This document shows, one piece after another, positions 56,899 through 64,000 of a stretch of DNA of 64,000 nt (its first letter is position 1; each line of letters opens with the position of its first letter). Under the pieces are notes generated by a model, which ran no database searches, was not told where the DNA came from, and saw nothing but the letters and a program-made list of their open reading frames with translations. Location of the stretch: NCBI RefSeq assembly GCF_002563795.1, contig NZ_PDJL01000003.1:1054001-1118000 (forward strand). Direction: 5' to 3'. This DNA comes from Vibrio sp. ES.051. GTDB taxonomy: Bacteria > Pseudomonadota > Gammaproteobacteria > Enterobacterales > Vibrionaceae. Made by a program: the position numbers and the translations under genes.

Positions 56899-56950
56899 AT
56901 AAAGGCGAGAGAGTGGAATTATGGCCTCACCAGCGGCAACGGAGGAAAGC

Positions 56951-57733
56951 ATGATGGTGCAATTTTGGAATGGAAATAAATCAGCCATTCGCCAACAATT
57001 TGAATGGGAAACCTTGCAGCTAGCGCTGCAGAAAAAGAAACCACAAATCAACATAAACAATGACTTGACTGACTATCCACACCCAGAGGATGAAGGGCAA
57101 GTATTCTTAAAAGGCACAGATATATTAGTCACGGTGGCAGGGAATAAGAAGTTTGCCCAAGGATCGTATTTGATGCTACCCCAGCCCTTATGCAAAGGAT
57201 TATTAGGCTGCCGCGTTTTGGTTATACATAAAAATAGGCTCGATGAGTTCAGCGCCATACTTGAAAGCCAACTTCAACAACTCACTATTGGCATTCCGGC
57301 GACTTGGGCCGACGCGGACTTATTTCGCTTTAACCACTATCGAGTGAGTGAACAAGGAAGTTTAGAAGAAAGATTGCTGGCCGTGCAAAATGGCGAATGC
57401 GATTACATGGCATTGGGCGCAAACGAAGCGCAAGACATCGTAGCGCAATACGCTCACCTCACCCCAAACTTGGTCGTGGAGCCGACAATCTTGCTCTACT
57501 ACCCGTTCCCTCTGGTTTTTTACTGCCATCCAAACAAAGCGGATTTGTTGGCAGATATCGAGAGCGGATTAACGCTTGCCAGCGCCAATAAGAAGTTAGA
57601 TGGTCTGTTCGAGCAAACATACGGGCCAGCGGTACGAGCAGCCAAACTCCACCAGCGCCGCGTATTTCACCTCACCAACCCAATCTTGCCGAGTGAGTTC
57701 GCTGATTATCGTTCAGACTTGCTGCCAGTCTGA
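56951..57733 (+). CDS. Binding-protein-like protein without signal peptide
   Basis: A 260-aa protein resembling a small periplasmic solute-binding protein (family 3-like layout): a start such as VQFWNGNKSAIRQQFEWETLQLAL is what one sees after the signal peptide of such proteins, followed by alternating strand/helix segments (CRVLVIHKNRLDEF, LTIGIPATWADADLFRFNHY, LAVQNGECDYMALG). A frame exists to ATG 56921, but GGAGGAAAG at 56941-56949 points to ATG 56951, and neither start gives a hydrophobic signal. It is divergent from the importer, carries the locus operator, and runs convergent into the next lacI with a seven-base gap. Possible roles are a cytoplasmic sugar sensor or a degenerate binding protein; I cannot decide. 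Confidence 0.75.
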   Translation: MMVQFWNGNKSAIRQQFEWETLQLALQKKKPQININNDLTDYPHPEDEGQVFLKGTDILVTVAGNKKFAQGSYLMLPQPLCKGLLGCRVLVIHKNRLDEFSAILESQLQQLTIGIPATWADADLFRFNHYRVSEQGSLEERLLAVQNGECDYMALGANEAQDIVAQYAHLTPNLVVEPTILLYYPFPLVFYCHPNKADLLADIESGLTLASANKKLDGLFEQTYGPAVRAAKLHQRRVFHLTNPILPSEFADYRSDLLPV

Positions 57734-57740
57734 AGCGAAA

Positions 57741-58766
57741 CTATTTTTGTCGAAATTTCGAGACGGTCGATTCGCGCACAACGAGATCAATTGGGGGGAG
57801 ACGAGGGCTGCATTGCTCCCCCGTCAGCAGACTGAGAATCGACTCTGCACACGCCACACCAATTTCTTCTAATGGTTGACTTAACGTTGTTAGCCCCGGA
57901 ATAAAATACTTGGACGTTGGTAAATCATCAAATCCCACCACCGAAATGTCCTCTGGCACTCTTAAGCCATGATCATGTAAGGCTTTCATCACTCCGTAAG
58001 CGGTTTGATCGTTAGCGGCAAAGATGGCTGAAAAATGGACTTTAGATTCAATCAGCTCTACCGTGCAGGCATAACCTGTTTCACTGCTAAAGTCGCCCTG
58101 CTTAATAAGATTGTTGCGCACTTTAACGCCAGCTTCAGAGAGGGCTTTCTTATAGCCTACGAAACGTGCTACCGCATCGGGTTGATTGAGCAAGCCTTTA
58201 ATGTGCGCAATATTCACGTGCCCTTGCTGCAGTAGATGTAACGTTGCTATGTGGCCACCCAAAACATTATCAATATTGAATGTTCTTAGCTGCTCTCCCA
58301 CATAGTTGTATCCAAAAGCCACCACTGGGATCTTAGCTGAATAATTCACTAGTTCTTGCTCAGTCAGGCAACCTGACACCACAATCAAGCCGTCGATGTT
58401 GCTCTTTTCCAGACAGTCCAGCGCGTGAAGCTGCATACTGTGTTGCCAATAACCAGAGGCGATCACCACCGAATAACCTTTCGATCCCAGAAAACGCTCC
58501 ATATCGTTGAAAATCCGGCTGGTAAAGGGGCTCTCAGGGTTTTGCACCAGCACACCAATCGTCATTGAACGTGTATTGCTACCTTGATTCATGTGGTAGT
58601 TAAGCTTATAACCGAGTTCTTTGATTGCACCTTCTATCGCGATGGTTTTTTCTTTAGAGACAAATGTCGTGCGATTCAAAAAGCGCGAAACGGTACTAGG
58701 GGACACACTGGCTAATTTGGCCACATCATAAATCGAAGGCGCGCGTTTTTTCTTTTTCATAGTCAT
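57741..58766 (-). CDS. LacI-family regulator, second in window
   Basis: A 341-aa LacI/GalR protein. DNA-binding domain APSIYDVAKLASVSPSTVSRFLN, hinge LGYKLNYHMNQGSNTRS, then a full sensor domain with FAANDQTAYGVMKAL and GFDDLPTSKYFIPGLTTLSQP. The recognition helix (SPSTVSRFLNRT) differs from the first regulator (SQSTVSRAINGH), so it may bind a different operator. It has ATGs at 58766 and 58760. It follows the CUT1 transporter operon but is separated by a terminator, so it is likely transcribed independently. Confidence 0.9.
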   Translation of the reverse strand: MTMKKKKRAPSIYDVAKLASVSPSTVSRFLNRTTFVSKEKTIAIEGAIKELGYKLNYHMNQGSNTRSMTIGVLVQNPESPFTSRIFNDMERFLGSKGYSVVIASGYWQHSMQLHALDCLEKSNIDGLIVVSGCLTEQELVNYSAKIPVVAFGYNYVGEQLRTFNIDNVLGGHIATLHLLQQGHVNIAHIKGLLNQPDAVARFVGYKKALSEAGVKVRNNLIKQGDFSSETGYACTVELIESKVHFSAIFAANDQTAYGVMKALHDHGLRVPEDISVVGFDDLPTSKYFIPGLTTLSQPLEEIGVACAESILSLLTGEQCSPRLPPIDLVVRESTVSKFRQK

Positions 58767-58853
58767 CCGACAAGTTCAACATGCAAGCTAATGACAAAAG
58801 AATAATTGACGGATTCTTTTCACTCAATATGCTCAAAGAAATTCCATACAGAC

Positions 58854-58887
58854 AAAAAGAGCCAGTACACGGGCACTGGCTCTTTTA
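58854..58887. terminator. Rho-independent terminator after the CUT1 transporter operon
   Basis: AAAAGAGCCAGT pairs with ACTGGCTCTTTT around a short loop, T-rich on the minus strand beyond the ATPase stop and A-rich on the other side. Confidence 0.88.
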
Positions 58888-58904
58888 ATATCAACAAACC
58901 AAGG

Positions 58905-59999
58905 TTAAAACGAGGCAAGCGAGTTTTCACTCAGTGCATCGAACAGATGAATGGCATCCAAATCTAAGTACAGCGTCAAGGTATCGACATCGACTTCTGC
59001 TGCTTGTGTTTCCACCATGAATGGCTGACCAGCAATTTCCGTTTTTAATAGAATGCTGGCACCAAGTCGCTCTTTGTCTTTGATCTTCACCGGTAATGCT
59101 AATACGCGGTCGTGAGCCACTTGCTCTGCTCGTAGATGAATATCGGTTGGTCGCACCCCAAAGTGCAGCGCGAGGTTTTTCGATGCCTGAGATTTAAAAC
59201 GCTCTGGCAGAGGCATACGTACATCGCCTAATTCCACCTCCCAGCGCCCCTCTTCTTCGACCAACTTCGCATCCAACATGTTCATGGATGGGTTGCCAAT
59301 AAACTGCGCTACGAACTTGTTCGCGGGGCGTTGGAACACTTCCGTTGGTGTGCCAACCTGAGCCACATAACCGTCTTTTAAGATCACGATGCGATCCGCC
59401 AGCGTCATGGCTTCAATCTGATCGTGCGTAACGTAGATAGTGGTGGTTTTCAGCTCACGGTGCAAATGTTTGATCTCTTCACGCATCACACCACGCAACT
59501 TAGCATCAAGGTTTGATAATGGCTCATCAAACAAGAACACTTTGGGTGTACGTACCATCGCGCGCCCCATAGCAACACGCTGACGCTGACCACCCGAAAG
59601 CGCTTTCGGCTTACGATGCAACAACGTATCCAGTTCTAACATTTTCGCAGCTTTACGCACTTCTACATCGATTTGTTGTTTCGGCATACCTTTCAGCTTG
59701 AGGGCAAAGGCGATGTTTTCGTACACGGTCATGTGCGGATACAGAGCGTAGCTTTGAAATACCATCGCCAAGTCACGATCTTTGGCATCAATGTGGTTCA
59801 TCAACTTATCGCCAACATAAATCTCACCTGCGGTGATGCTTTCTAAACCTGCCAGCATTCGTAACGTCGTCGATTTACCACATCCAGATGGCCCAAGGAA
59901 AACCACGAATTCCCCATCTTGAACCGTGAAGTCAAAGTGTTTCACGACGTCTACATCATCGTAAGATTTCTTGATGTTTTTGAATTCTACTTTAGACAT
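58905..59999 (-). CDS. Sugar ABC transporter ATPase, UgpC/MsmK/MalK type
   Basis: A 364-aa ATPase of the CUT1 sugar importers. Walker A GPSGCGKST, Q-loop MVFQSYALYPHMTV, signature LSGGQRQR, Walker B VFLFDEPLSNLD, plus the C-terminal regulatory OB-type domain (VRPTDIHLR). The frame extends to 60029, but AGGAGAG fits the ATG at 59999. A sequence identical to the operator core in part (CCGAAAGCGCTTTCGG, 59594-59609) falls on the PKALSGG codons and is probably incidental. It lies 138 bases after the permease, with a stem-loop between. Confidence 0.93.
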   Translation of the reverse strand: MSKVEFKNIKKSYDDVDVVKHFDFTVQDGEFVVFLGPSGCGKSTTLRMLAGLESITAGEIYVGDKLMNHIDAKDRDLAMVFQSYALYPHMTVYENIAFALKLKGMPKQQIDVEVRKAAKMLELDTLLHRKPKALSGGQRQRVAMGRAMVRTPKVFLFDEPLSNLDAKLRGVMREEIKHLHRELKTTTIYVTHDQIEAMTLADRIVILKDGYVAQVGTPTEVFQRPANKFVAQFIGNPSMNMLDAKLVEEEGRWEVELGDVRMPLPERFKSQASKNLALHFGVRPTDIHLRAEQVAHDRVLALPVKIKDKERLGASILLKTEIAGQPFMVETQAAEVDVDTLTLYLDLDAIHLFDALSENSLASF

Positions 60000-60064
60000 T
60001 ATTTGCTCTCCTCCGCTCGCTCTAGCCACACATTTCGGTACGCAACCGCGCCATCAAGTGGCAA

Positions 60065-60093
60065 CCCAAGACGGCTTACCTTAAAATCTTGGG
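60065..60093 (-). terminator. Intercistronic stem-loop between permease and ATPase genes
   Basis: CCCAAGA pairs with TCTTGGG around a 15-base loop in the 138-base gap. No T run; probably an mRNA processing or attenuation element. Confidence 0.4.
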
Positions 60094-60137
60094 GGGATCG
60101 GAATGTATTCATTCAATTGTTATACCTTAAATTTCTC

Positions 60138-61022
60138 TTAACCTTTTACAGCACCTGAAGTTAGGCCGCTGATCATCTGTTTCGAAGCAAACAAGTAAGC
60201 AATGACTAACGGCAGAATGGAGATCGTCGTCCCAAGCATTACCGCGCCCCATGGCGTATTGGGAATGCCTTGAACACTGCGCAGTGCCTGAGTAATCACG
60301 TAGTTTTCTGGTGTCGTTAACACGACGAGCGGCTGCATGAACATGTTCCAGAAGAAAACAAATTGCACGACGGCGAGCGTTGCTAACGCGGGCTTCATCA
60401 GTGGCAGCACTACGCTCCAGTATGTACGAAATTCGCCAGCGCCATCCAGTTTCGCAGCTTCCAACAGCTCTTTAGGAATCGATGCCACAACGTGCTGACG
60501 CATCAAGAAGATACCAAATGGAGTGGTAGTGAACGGCAGCCAAACCGCTAAGTGGCTATCGAGCAAGCCGAGGAACTTCACGATCATGAAGTAAGGGATC
60601 AAGCTCAACACTGGCGGAATCATCATCGAACCAACCAGCATGCCAAACAGCACGTTTTTACCTTTGAATTTGTAGACCGCGAAGGCGTAGCCCCCCATGC
60701 TACAAAACAACAGTGAAATCGTGGTGCCAAGGAATGCGATATAAATCGAGTTAAACATCGCCTGCCAGAAAGGCATGATTTCCAATAATTTGGCGTAGTT
60801 CACCGCTAGGCTGTCACCAATCGCAAAGCTGATGCCAGTACCGAAGATTTCAGTGCGATCACGAGTAGAAAGCAACGCTGACCATATGAACGGGAACACC
60901 GTCATGATGGCAGAAACAATCAGCACGGAGCCAAGCATCACCATCAGTATTTTGGTAAAAATCTCGATGCTGCGATCGCTAGGACGCCAACGCGGCGCGG
61001 CAGATAACGGGTTTGTACTCAC
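60138..61022 (-). CDS. Sugar ABC transporter permease, MalG type
   Basis: A 294-aa CUT1 permease with six helices. The EAA loop is visible as ELLEAAKLDGAGEFRTYWSVVLPLMKPAL (conserved EAA---G). One base separates its start from the end of the partner permease gene, so they are translationally linked. Confidence 0.92.
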   Translation of the reverse strand: MSTNPLSAAPRWRPSDRSIEIFTKILMVMLGSVLIVSAIMTVFPFIWSALLSTRDRTEIFGTGISFAIGDSLAVNYAKLLEIMPFWQAMFNSIYIAFLGTTISLLFCSMGGYAFAVYKFKGKNVLFGMLVGSMMIPPVLSLIPYFMIVKFLGLLDSHLAVWLPFTTTPFGIFLMRQHVVASIPKELLEAAKLDGAGEFRTYWSVVLPLMKPALATLAVVQFVFFWNMFMQPLVVLTTPENYVITQALRSVQGIPNTPWGAVMLGTTISILPLVIAYLFASKQMISGLTSGAVKG

Positions 61023-61023
61023 C

Positions 61024-62013
61024 TTATTGCTCCCCTAGTCCTTTCTTACCGAAGAAGAAAAATTGAACCGCAGTACAGCCTGCAATCAAGGCAAAGAGCA
61101 GCCATGAAATCGCCGACGCTGTCCCCATTTCTAGCCATTCCCAACCCACCTTGTACAAATACATAGAAATGGTTAAACCAGATTGACCAGTGCCGCCGGT
61201 GCCGCGTGTAAGAACGAATGGCTCTTCGAACAACTGCAAGTTACCGATGATGGTCATCGTGACCGCGAAGAAGATGAATGGACGAATCATTGGCAGTGAA
61301 ATACGCCAGAACCGGCACCATGCATTGGCACCGTCCATGCGCGCCGCTTCTAGAATGTCTTTCGGAATCGTCATCAACCCTGTGGTATAAAGCACAATGT
61401 TGAAACCGGTGTATTTCCAGAACACCATCATGGCAATAGATGGTTTCACGAGAGTGGCGTCATCCAACCAACGGATAGGCTGAAAATCATTAACCCAAGA
61501 GAATGCCCACCCAAATAGCGTACTGTCGGCCAACGCCATCAAGCTTTGGTTGATGATCCCTGAGTTTGGTGAGTACATGTTGAAAAAGATAAGCGAAGCT
61601 GCCACCGTTGAAGTAATGAAGGGTAGGAAGTACGCCGACGTCAACCAGTGACGGAAACGGTCACCCAGTGACACCAAGACGTACGCCACAGGCAAAGCGA
61701 CTACGTGCTGCGCGACACCGGATGTGATTGCGAGCCACAGAGTGTTTTCCAATGAGCGCCATAACCAGGGGTCGGTCAGAGCAATGTGGTAGTTCTCCAG
61801 CCCGACGTAATTCATCGCGCTCACCCCCTCGACCGGGTTCCACTCGTGGAAAGAAAGAAAAATAGAAAACAGCAACGGAAAAATTCCAAATACTGAAAAG
61901 ATAATCAAAAACGGCAATAGGAACCCAAACGGTGTAAGCGCTTTCAAATTTAGACGAGAAAAAATGCGTTCACGCTGTGCTGTTTCCATCATCTTGCTCG
62001 CTGCCTGACTCAT
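61024..62013 (-). CDS. Sugar ABC transporter permease, MalF type
   Basis: A 329-aa CUT1 permease with an extra cytoplasmic N-terminus and about six helices. EAA loop DILEAARMDGANAWCRFWRISLPMIRP. Partner of the MalG-type subunit. It follows the binding-protein gene by 61 bases. Confidence 0.92.
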   Translation of the reverse strand: MSQAASKMMETAQRERIFSRLNLKALTPFGFLLPFLIIFSVFGIFPLLFSIFLSFHEWNPVEGVSAMNYVGLENYHIALTDPWLWRSLENTLWLAITSGVAQHVVALPVAYVLVSLGDRFRHWLTSAYFLPFITSTVAASLIFFNMYSPNSGIINQSLMALADSTLFGWAFSWVNDFQPIRWLDDATLVKPSIAMMVFWKYTGFNIVLYTTGLMTIPKDILEAARMDGANAWCRFWRISLPMIRPFIFFAVTMTIIGNLQLFEEPFVLTRGTGGTGQSGLTISMYLYKVGWEWLEMGTASAISWLLFALIAGCTAVQFFFFGKKGLGEQ

Positions 62014-62074
62014 AGTAACGACCTCTTACCCAGAAGGGAGACCGGCCCCTTCCTGCCTTAAGTATTGGCAAAAA

Positions 62075-63322
62075 TCACAACTTACGCGTACGACGTTTGA
62101 TCATGCGATCGGCTTCTTTCAGCGCAGTTTTAATCTCTTTACCCTCATCTAGCACTTCCAGCAGTGCGTTTTCTAGGATGATAGAACGCGCCACGTGGTC
62201 CCCTTTGGCTGGCGCGACTGGTTTAATCTTTTTCGCCACGTCAGCAAACAGCAAACGAGCTTGCTGCCCACCGAGAAATTCCATCTTCTCTTCGAACATC
62301 GGGTCATCATAAGTGGTGGTATTCGCAGGGAATGCGGCGATGGTTTCAAAGTGTTTAAGCTGAATATCACGTCGCGTTGTCATGTATTCGATCAGCTTCC
62401 ACGCTTCGTCTTGATGCTTTGATTGAGTTGGGATAGAAAGAAACGCACCACCCCAACTGCCGTAGATGCCGTCAGGAAGGTTAGACACTCCCCAATTCCC
62501 TGCGGTTTCTGGCGCAATCCAATTGTTTAGGTGCCCCAATAACCATGCGCCAGAGAGTTGAGTCGCGAATGTACCATTACGAAAGCCTTCGTACCATTCG
62601 TTTGACCACCCTAAGATGGGGCCATCTAGGCCTTTATCACGGATCTCTTTGGCGACTTCAAACGCGTGTACAAAGCGCTCAGACGTCACAACCGAGTTAC
62701 CATCTTTATCGAAGTACAGGCCTTCCCCTTCGGGTACTGTCGTCAAAATGATCGCTTGGGCGACGTCTGCCGCTGACGCGATGAGCTGGACATTTTGCTG
62801 TTTCAGTTTTTCACCCGCTGCGATGTAAGAATCCCAATCTTTGATCGTTTCGTTGATATCAAGGCCCGCTTTTTCAAAGATGTCGGTGCGGTAGTACATT
62901 ACACCAGGGCCGAGGTCAACTGGCATGCCGTATACATCGCCATCTGCGCTTTTTCCTTGCGCCCATGCGTATGGCGCAAAGTTTTCTGCATACTGGTCGG
63001 CGCCGTAGGTTTCAGACAGGTTTACCAACCCCCCTGATGCTACGAATGGACCAATTTTTTCGACATCGACAACAATCACATCACCCGCACCAGATCCCGT
63101 TGCTAAGTTTGTCGTGAGTTTCGTATGATGGTCACCGTGATTGTTCATCAGGTAATCAACGTTAATATCGGTTTCTTTCTCAAAGTCTGGTAGTAGAACT
63201 TTCAAACTACTGTCGAAATCAGGAAAACCATCGAAGCGGATATGGGTTTCATCAGCAGCGTTCACCGTTGCAACGGCCCCCAAAGCAGCGGCCATGGCAA
63301 GCGTCAAAGTTTTCAGTTTCAT
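62075..63322 (-). CDS. Sugar ABC transporter periplasmic binding protein, family 1
   Basis: A 415-aa family 1 binding protein. The signal peptide ends VNAA near residue 24. Family blocks include FEKETDINVDYLMNN, GDVIVVDVEKIGPFVASGGL and YGMPVDLGPGVMYYRTDIFEKAGL. AAGGG precedes the ATG at 63322; the longer frame from 63337 overlaps the end of the upstream lacI. Sugar is unknown: the position next to the glucan locus suggests a glucoside, but this operon lacks the glucan-locus operator within the window. Confidence 0.92.
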   Translation of the reverse strand: MKLKTLTLAMAAALGAVATVNAADETHIRFDGFPDFDSSLKVLLPDFEKETDINVDYLMNNHGDHHTKLTTNLATGSGAGDVIVVDVEKIGPFVASGGLVNLSETYGADQYAENFAPYAWAQGKSADGDVYGMPVDLGPGVMYYRTDIFEKAGLDINETIKDWDSYIAAGEKLKQQNVQLIASAADVAQAIILTTVPEGEGLYFDKDGNSVVTSERFVHAFEVAKEIRDKGLDGPILGWSNEWYEGFRNGTFATQLSGAWLLGHLNNWIAPETAGNWGVSNLPDGIYGSWGGAFLSIPTQSKHQDEAWKLIEYMTTRRDIQLKHFETIAAFPANTTTYDDPMFEEKMEFLGGQQARLLFADVAKKIKPVAPAKGDHVARSIILENALLEVLDEGKEIKTALKEADRMIKRRTRKL

Positions 63323-63336
63323 GTTATTGCCCTTCA

Positions 63337-63999
63337 TTATTGTTTTATCGCGCAGACCGAACTTCTTGGTATCAAGGTAGGAATGAGCTTGAAGTTCACA
63401 TCACGTTTGTTTTTGTTCAGCACTTGAATAACAAGTTGAACGGCCTCCGCGCTCATCTGTTGTATGGGAAAGTTAACGGTGGTTAAAGCTGGCGTGAGAT
63501 AACGTGCAAACAAAATATCATCGAAACCCACTAACGATATTTGTTCCGGCACTTGCATACCCTCAGCCTTTAGAACTTCATAAGCGCCAAATGCCATATG
63601 ATCATTACATGCAAACACAGCCGTGAAATGGCATGCTCGCTTGAGTAGCTTACGCATCCCGCTGGCCCCTGACTCTTCCGTAAAACCGGCCTCGGACACT
63701 AACGTTTCGTGATACTCAATTCCCGCATTTTCAAGCGCTTTGCGGTAACCTTGTAAACGCCCCCGCGCGTCAGACCTGTCCAGAGGGCCAGTGATACAAG
63801 CAATGTTGCGATGCCCCATTCGCAACAAATGTTCGGTCGCCATGCGGCCACCCAGTTCGTTATCGATCTCGATGCAGCTGTGCGCCATTTCTGGAATATA
63901 GCGATTCACCAAAACCACCAGAATGCCCTTGTCATCAAGGTCGATCAAGTAGTCGTCTGACAGACTTTGCGTATGCAGAATCATCGCATCTACGTGGCG
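63337..63999 (-). CDS. LacI-family regulator, third in window, N-terminus cut by window end
   Basis: The sensor domain of a LacI/GalR regulator (VNRYIPEM, IDNELGGRMATEHLLRMGHRNIACITGP, FACNDHMAFGAYEVL, VGFDDILFARYLTPALTTVNFP). The frame is open through 63999, so the DNA-binding domain lies outside. It is first in the CUT1 operon: its stop is 14 bases before the binding-protein start. The sensor domain resembles that of the regulator at 46164-47162, suggesting common origin and perhaps related inducers. Confidence 0.88.
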   Translation of the reverse strand, partial: RHVDAMILHTQSLSDDYLIDLDDKGILVVLVNRYIPEMAHSCIEIDNELGGRMATEHLLRMGHRNIACITGPLDRSDARGRLQGYRKALENAGIEYHETLVSEAGFTEESGASGMRKLLKRACHFTAVFACNDHMAFGAYEVLKAEGMQVPEQISLVGFDDILFARYLTPALTTVNFPIQQMSAEAVQLVIQVLNKNKRDVNFKLIPTLIPRSSVCAIKQ

Positions 64000-64000
64000 A

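Noticed and set aside
59594..59609. Operator-like palindrome CCGAAAGCGCTTTCGG
   Set aside because: It lies inside the UgpC-type gene on codons for the conserved PKALSGG signature, so the protein sequence explains it.
61935..61946. Operator-like TAAGCGCTTTCA
   Set aside because: Inside the MalF-type coding sequence and only partly symmetric; probably chance.

Overview
Organism and overall character: the window looks like a Vibrio chromosome segment, most likely from the Harveyi/parahaemolyticus clade and probably the smaller chromosome. The basis is the gene set (Vibrio-type SstT, MalM/LamB, secreted pullulanase lipoprotein, DUF3297, EmrD-like efflux, AhpC/AhpF, Opp-type sugar transporter) together with moderate GC and short intergenic regions with clean Rho-independent terminators. 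The clade assignment is inference. I see no rRNA, tRNA, CRISPR array, insertion sequence or prophage.  Layout: (1) 1-6.4 kb is housekeeping and mixed: a DUF368/PopT-type polyprenyl-phosphate transporter (cut by the window start), a small operon of a membrane-anchored protein, an SCO1-type copper chaperone and a stand-alone PTS EIIB domain, then sstT with a structured leader, pdxY and a Sel1-repeat protein. (2) 6.6-18.5 kb is an alpha-glucan region: a 1329-aa pullulanase lipoprotein, a GH13 amylase lipoprotein, a small lipoprotein, malM, lamB and a glgX-type debranching enzyme. MalT-box-like sequences lie upstream of the pullulanase and between lamB and glgX. (3) 18.8-34.2 kb is mixed: a degenerate serine-recombinase-like gene overlapping an EmrD-like efflux gene, a cold-shock protein, small conserved proteins, a three-gene ABC exporter/lipoprotein unit, ahpC-ahpF behind a well-formed OxyR site, an extended RluA-type pseudouridine synthase and a MATE exporter.  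(4) 34.3-57.7 kb is the most interesting part: an apparently complete beta-1,3-glucan (laminarin) utilisation locus. It has a circularly permuted GH3 beta-glucosidase with an AraC-type regulator, two tandem LamB-family porins, GH16 and GH17 lipoprotein laminarinases, a LacI regulator, a 1149-aa GH94-related phosphorylase best fitting the beta-1,3-glucan phosphorylase families GH149/GH161, and an OppABCDF-type importer. Eight intergenic copies (one degenerate) of a LacI/PurR-type operator with core AGAAAGCGCTTTCT sit in front of the porins, GH17, lacI, phosphorylase, transporter and a signal-less binding-protein-like gene. (5) 57.7-64.0 kb holds a second LacI regulator and a CUT1 sugar ABC transporter operon headed by a third LacI regulator, which is cut by the window end.  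How the genes fit together (inference): cell-surface or secreted GH16/GH17 enzymes cut laminarin, the paired porins admit oligosaccharides, the periplasmic OppA-like protein and OppBCDF import them, and the phosphorylase and GH3 enzyme release glucose 1-phosphate and glucose in the cytoplasm. This parallels the Vibrio chitobiose uptake/phosphorylase operon but is directed at beta-1,3-glucan. The alpha-glucan block does the equivalent for starch and glycogen under MalT.
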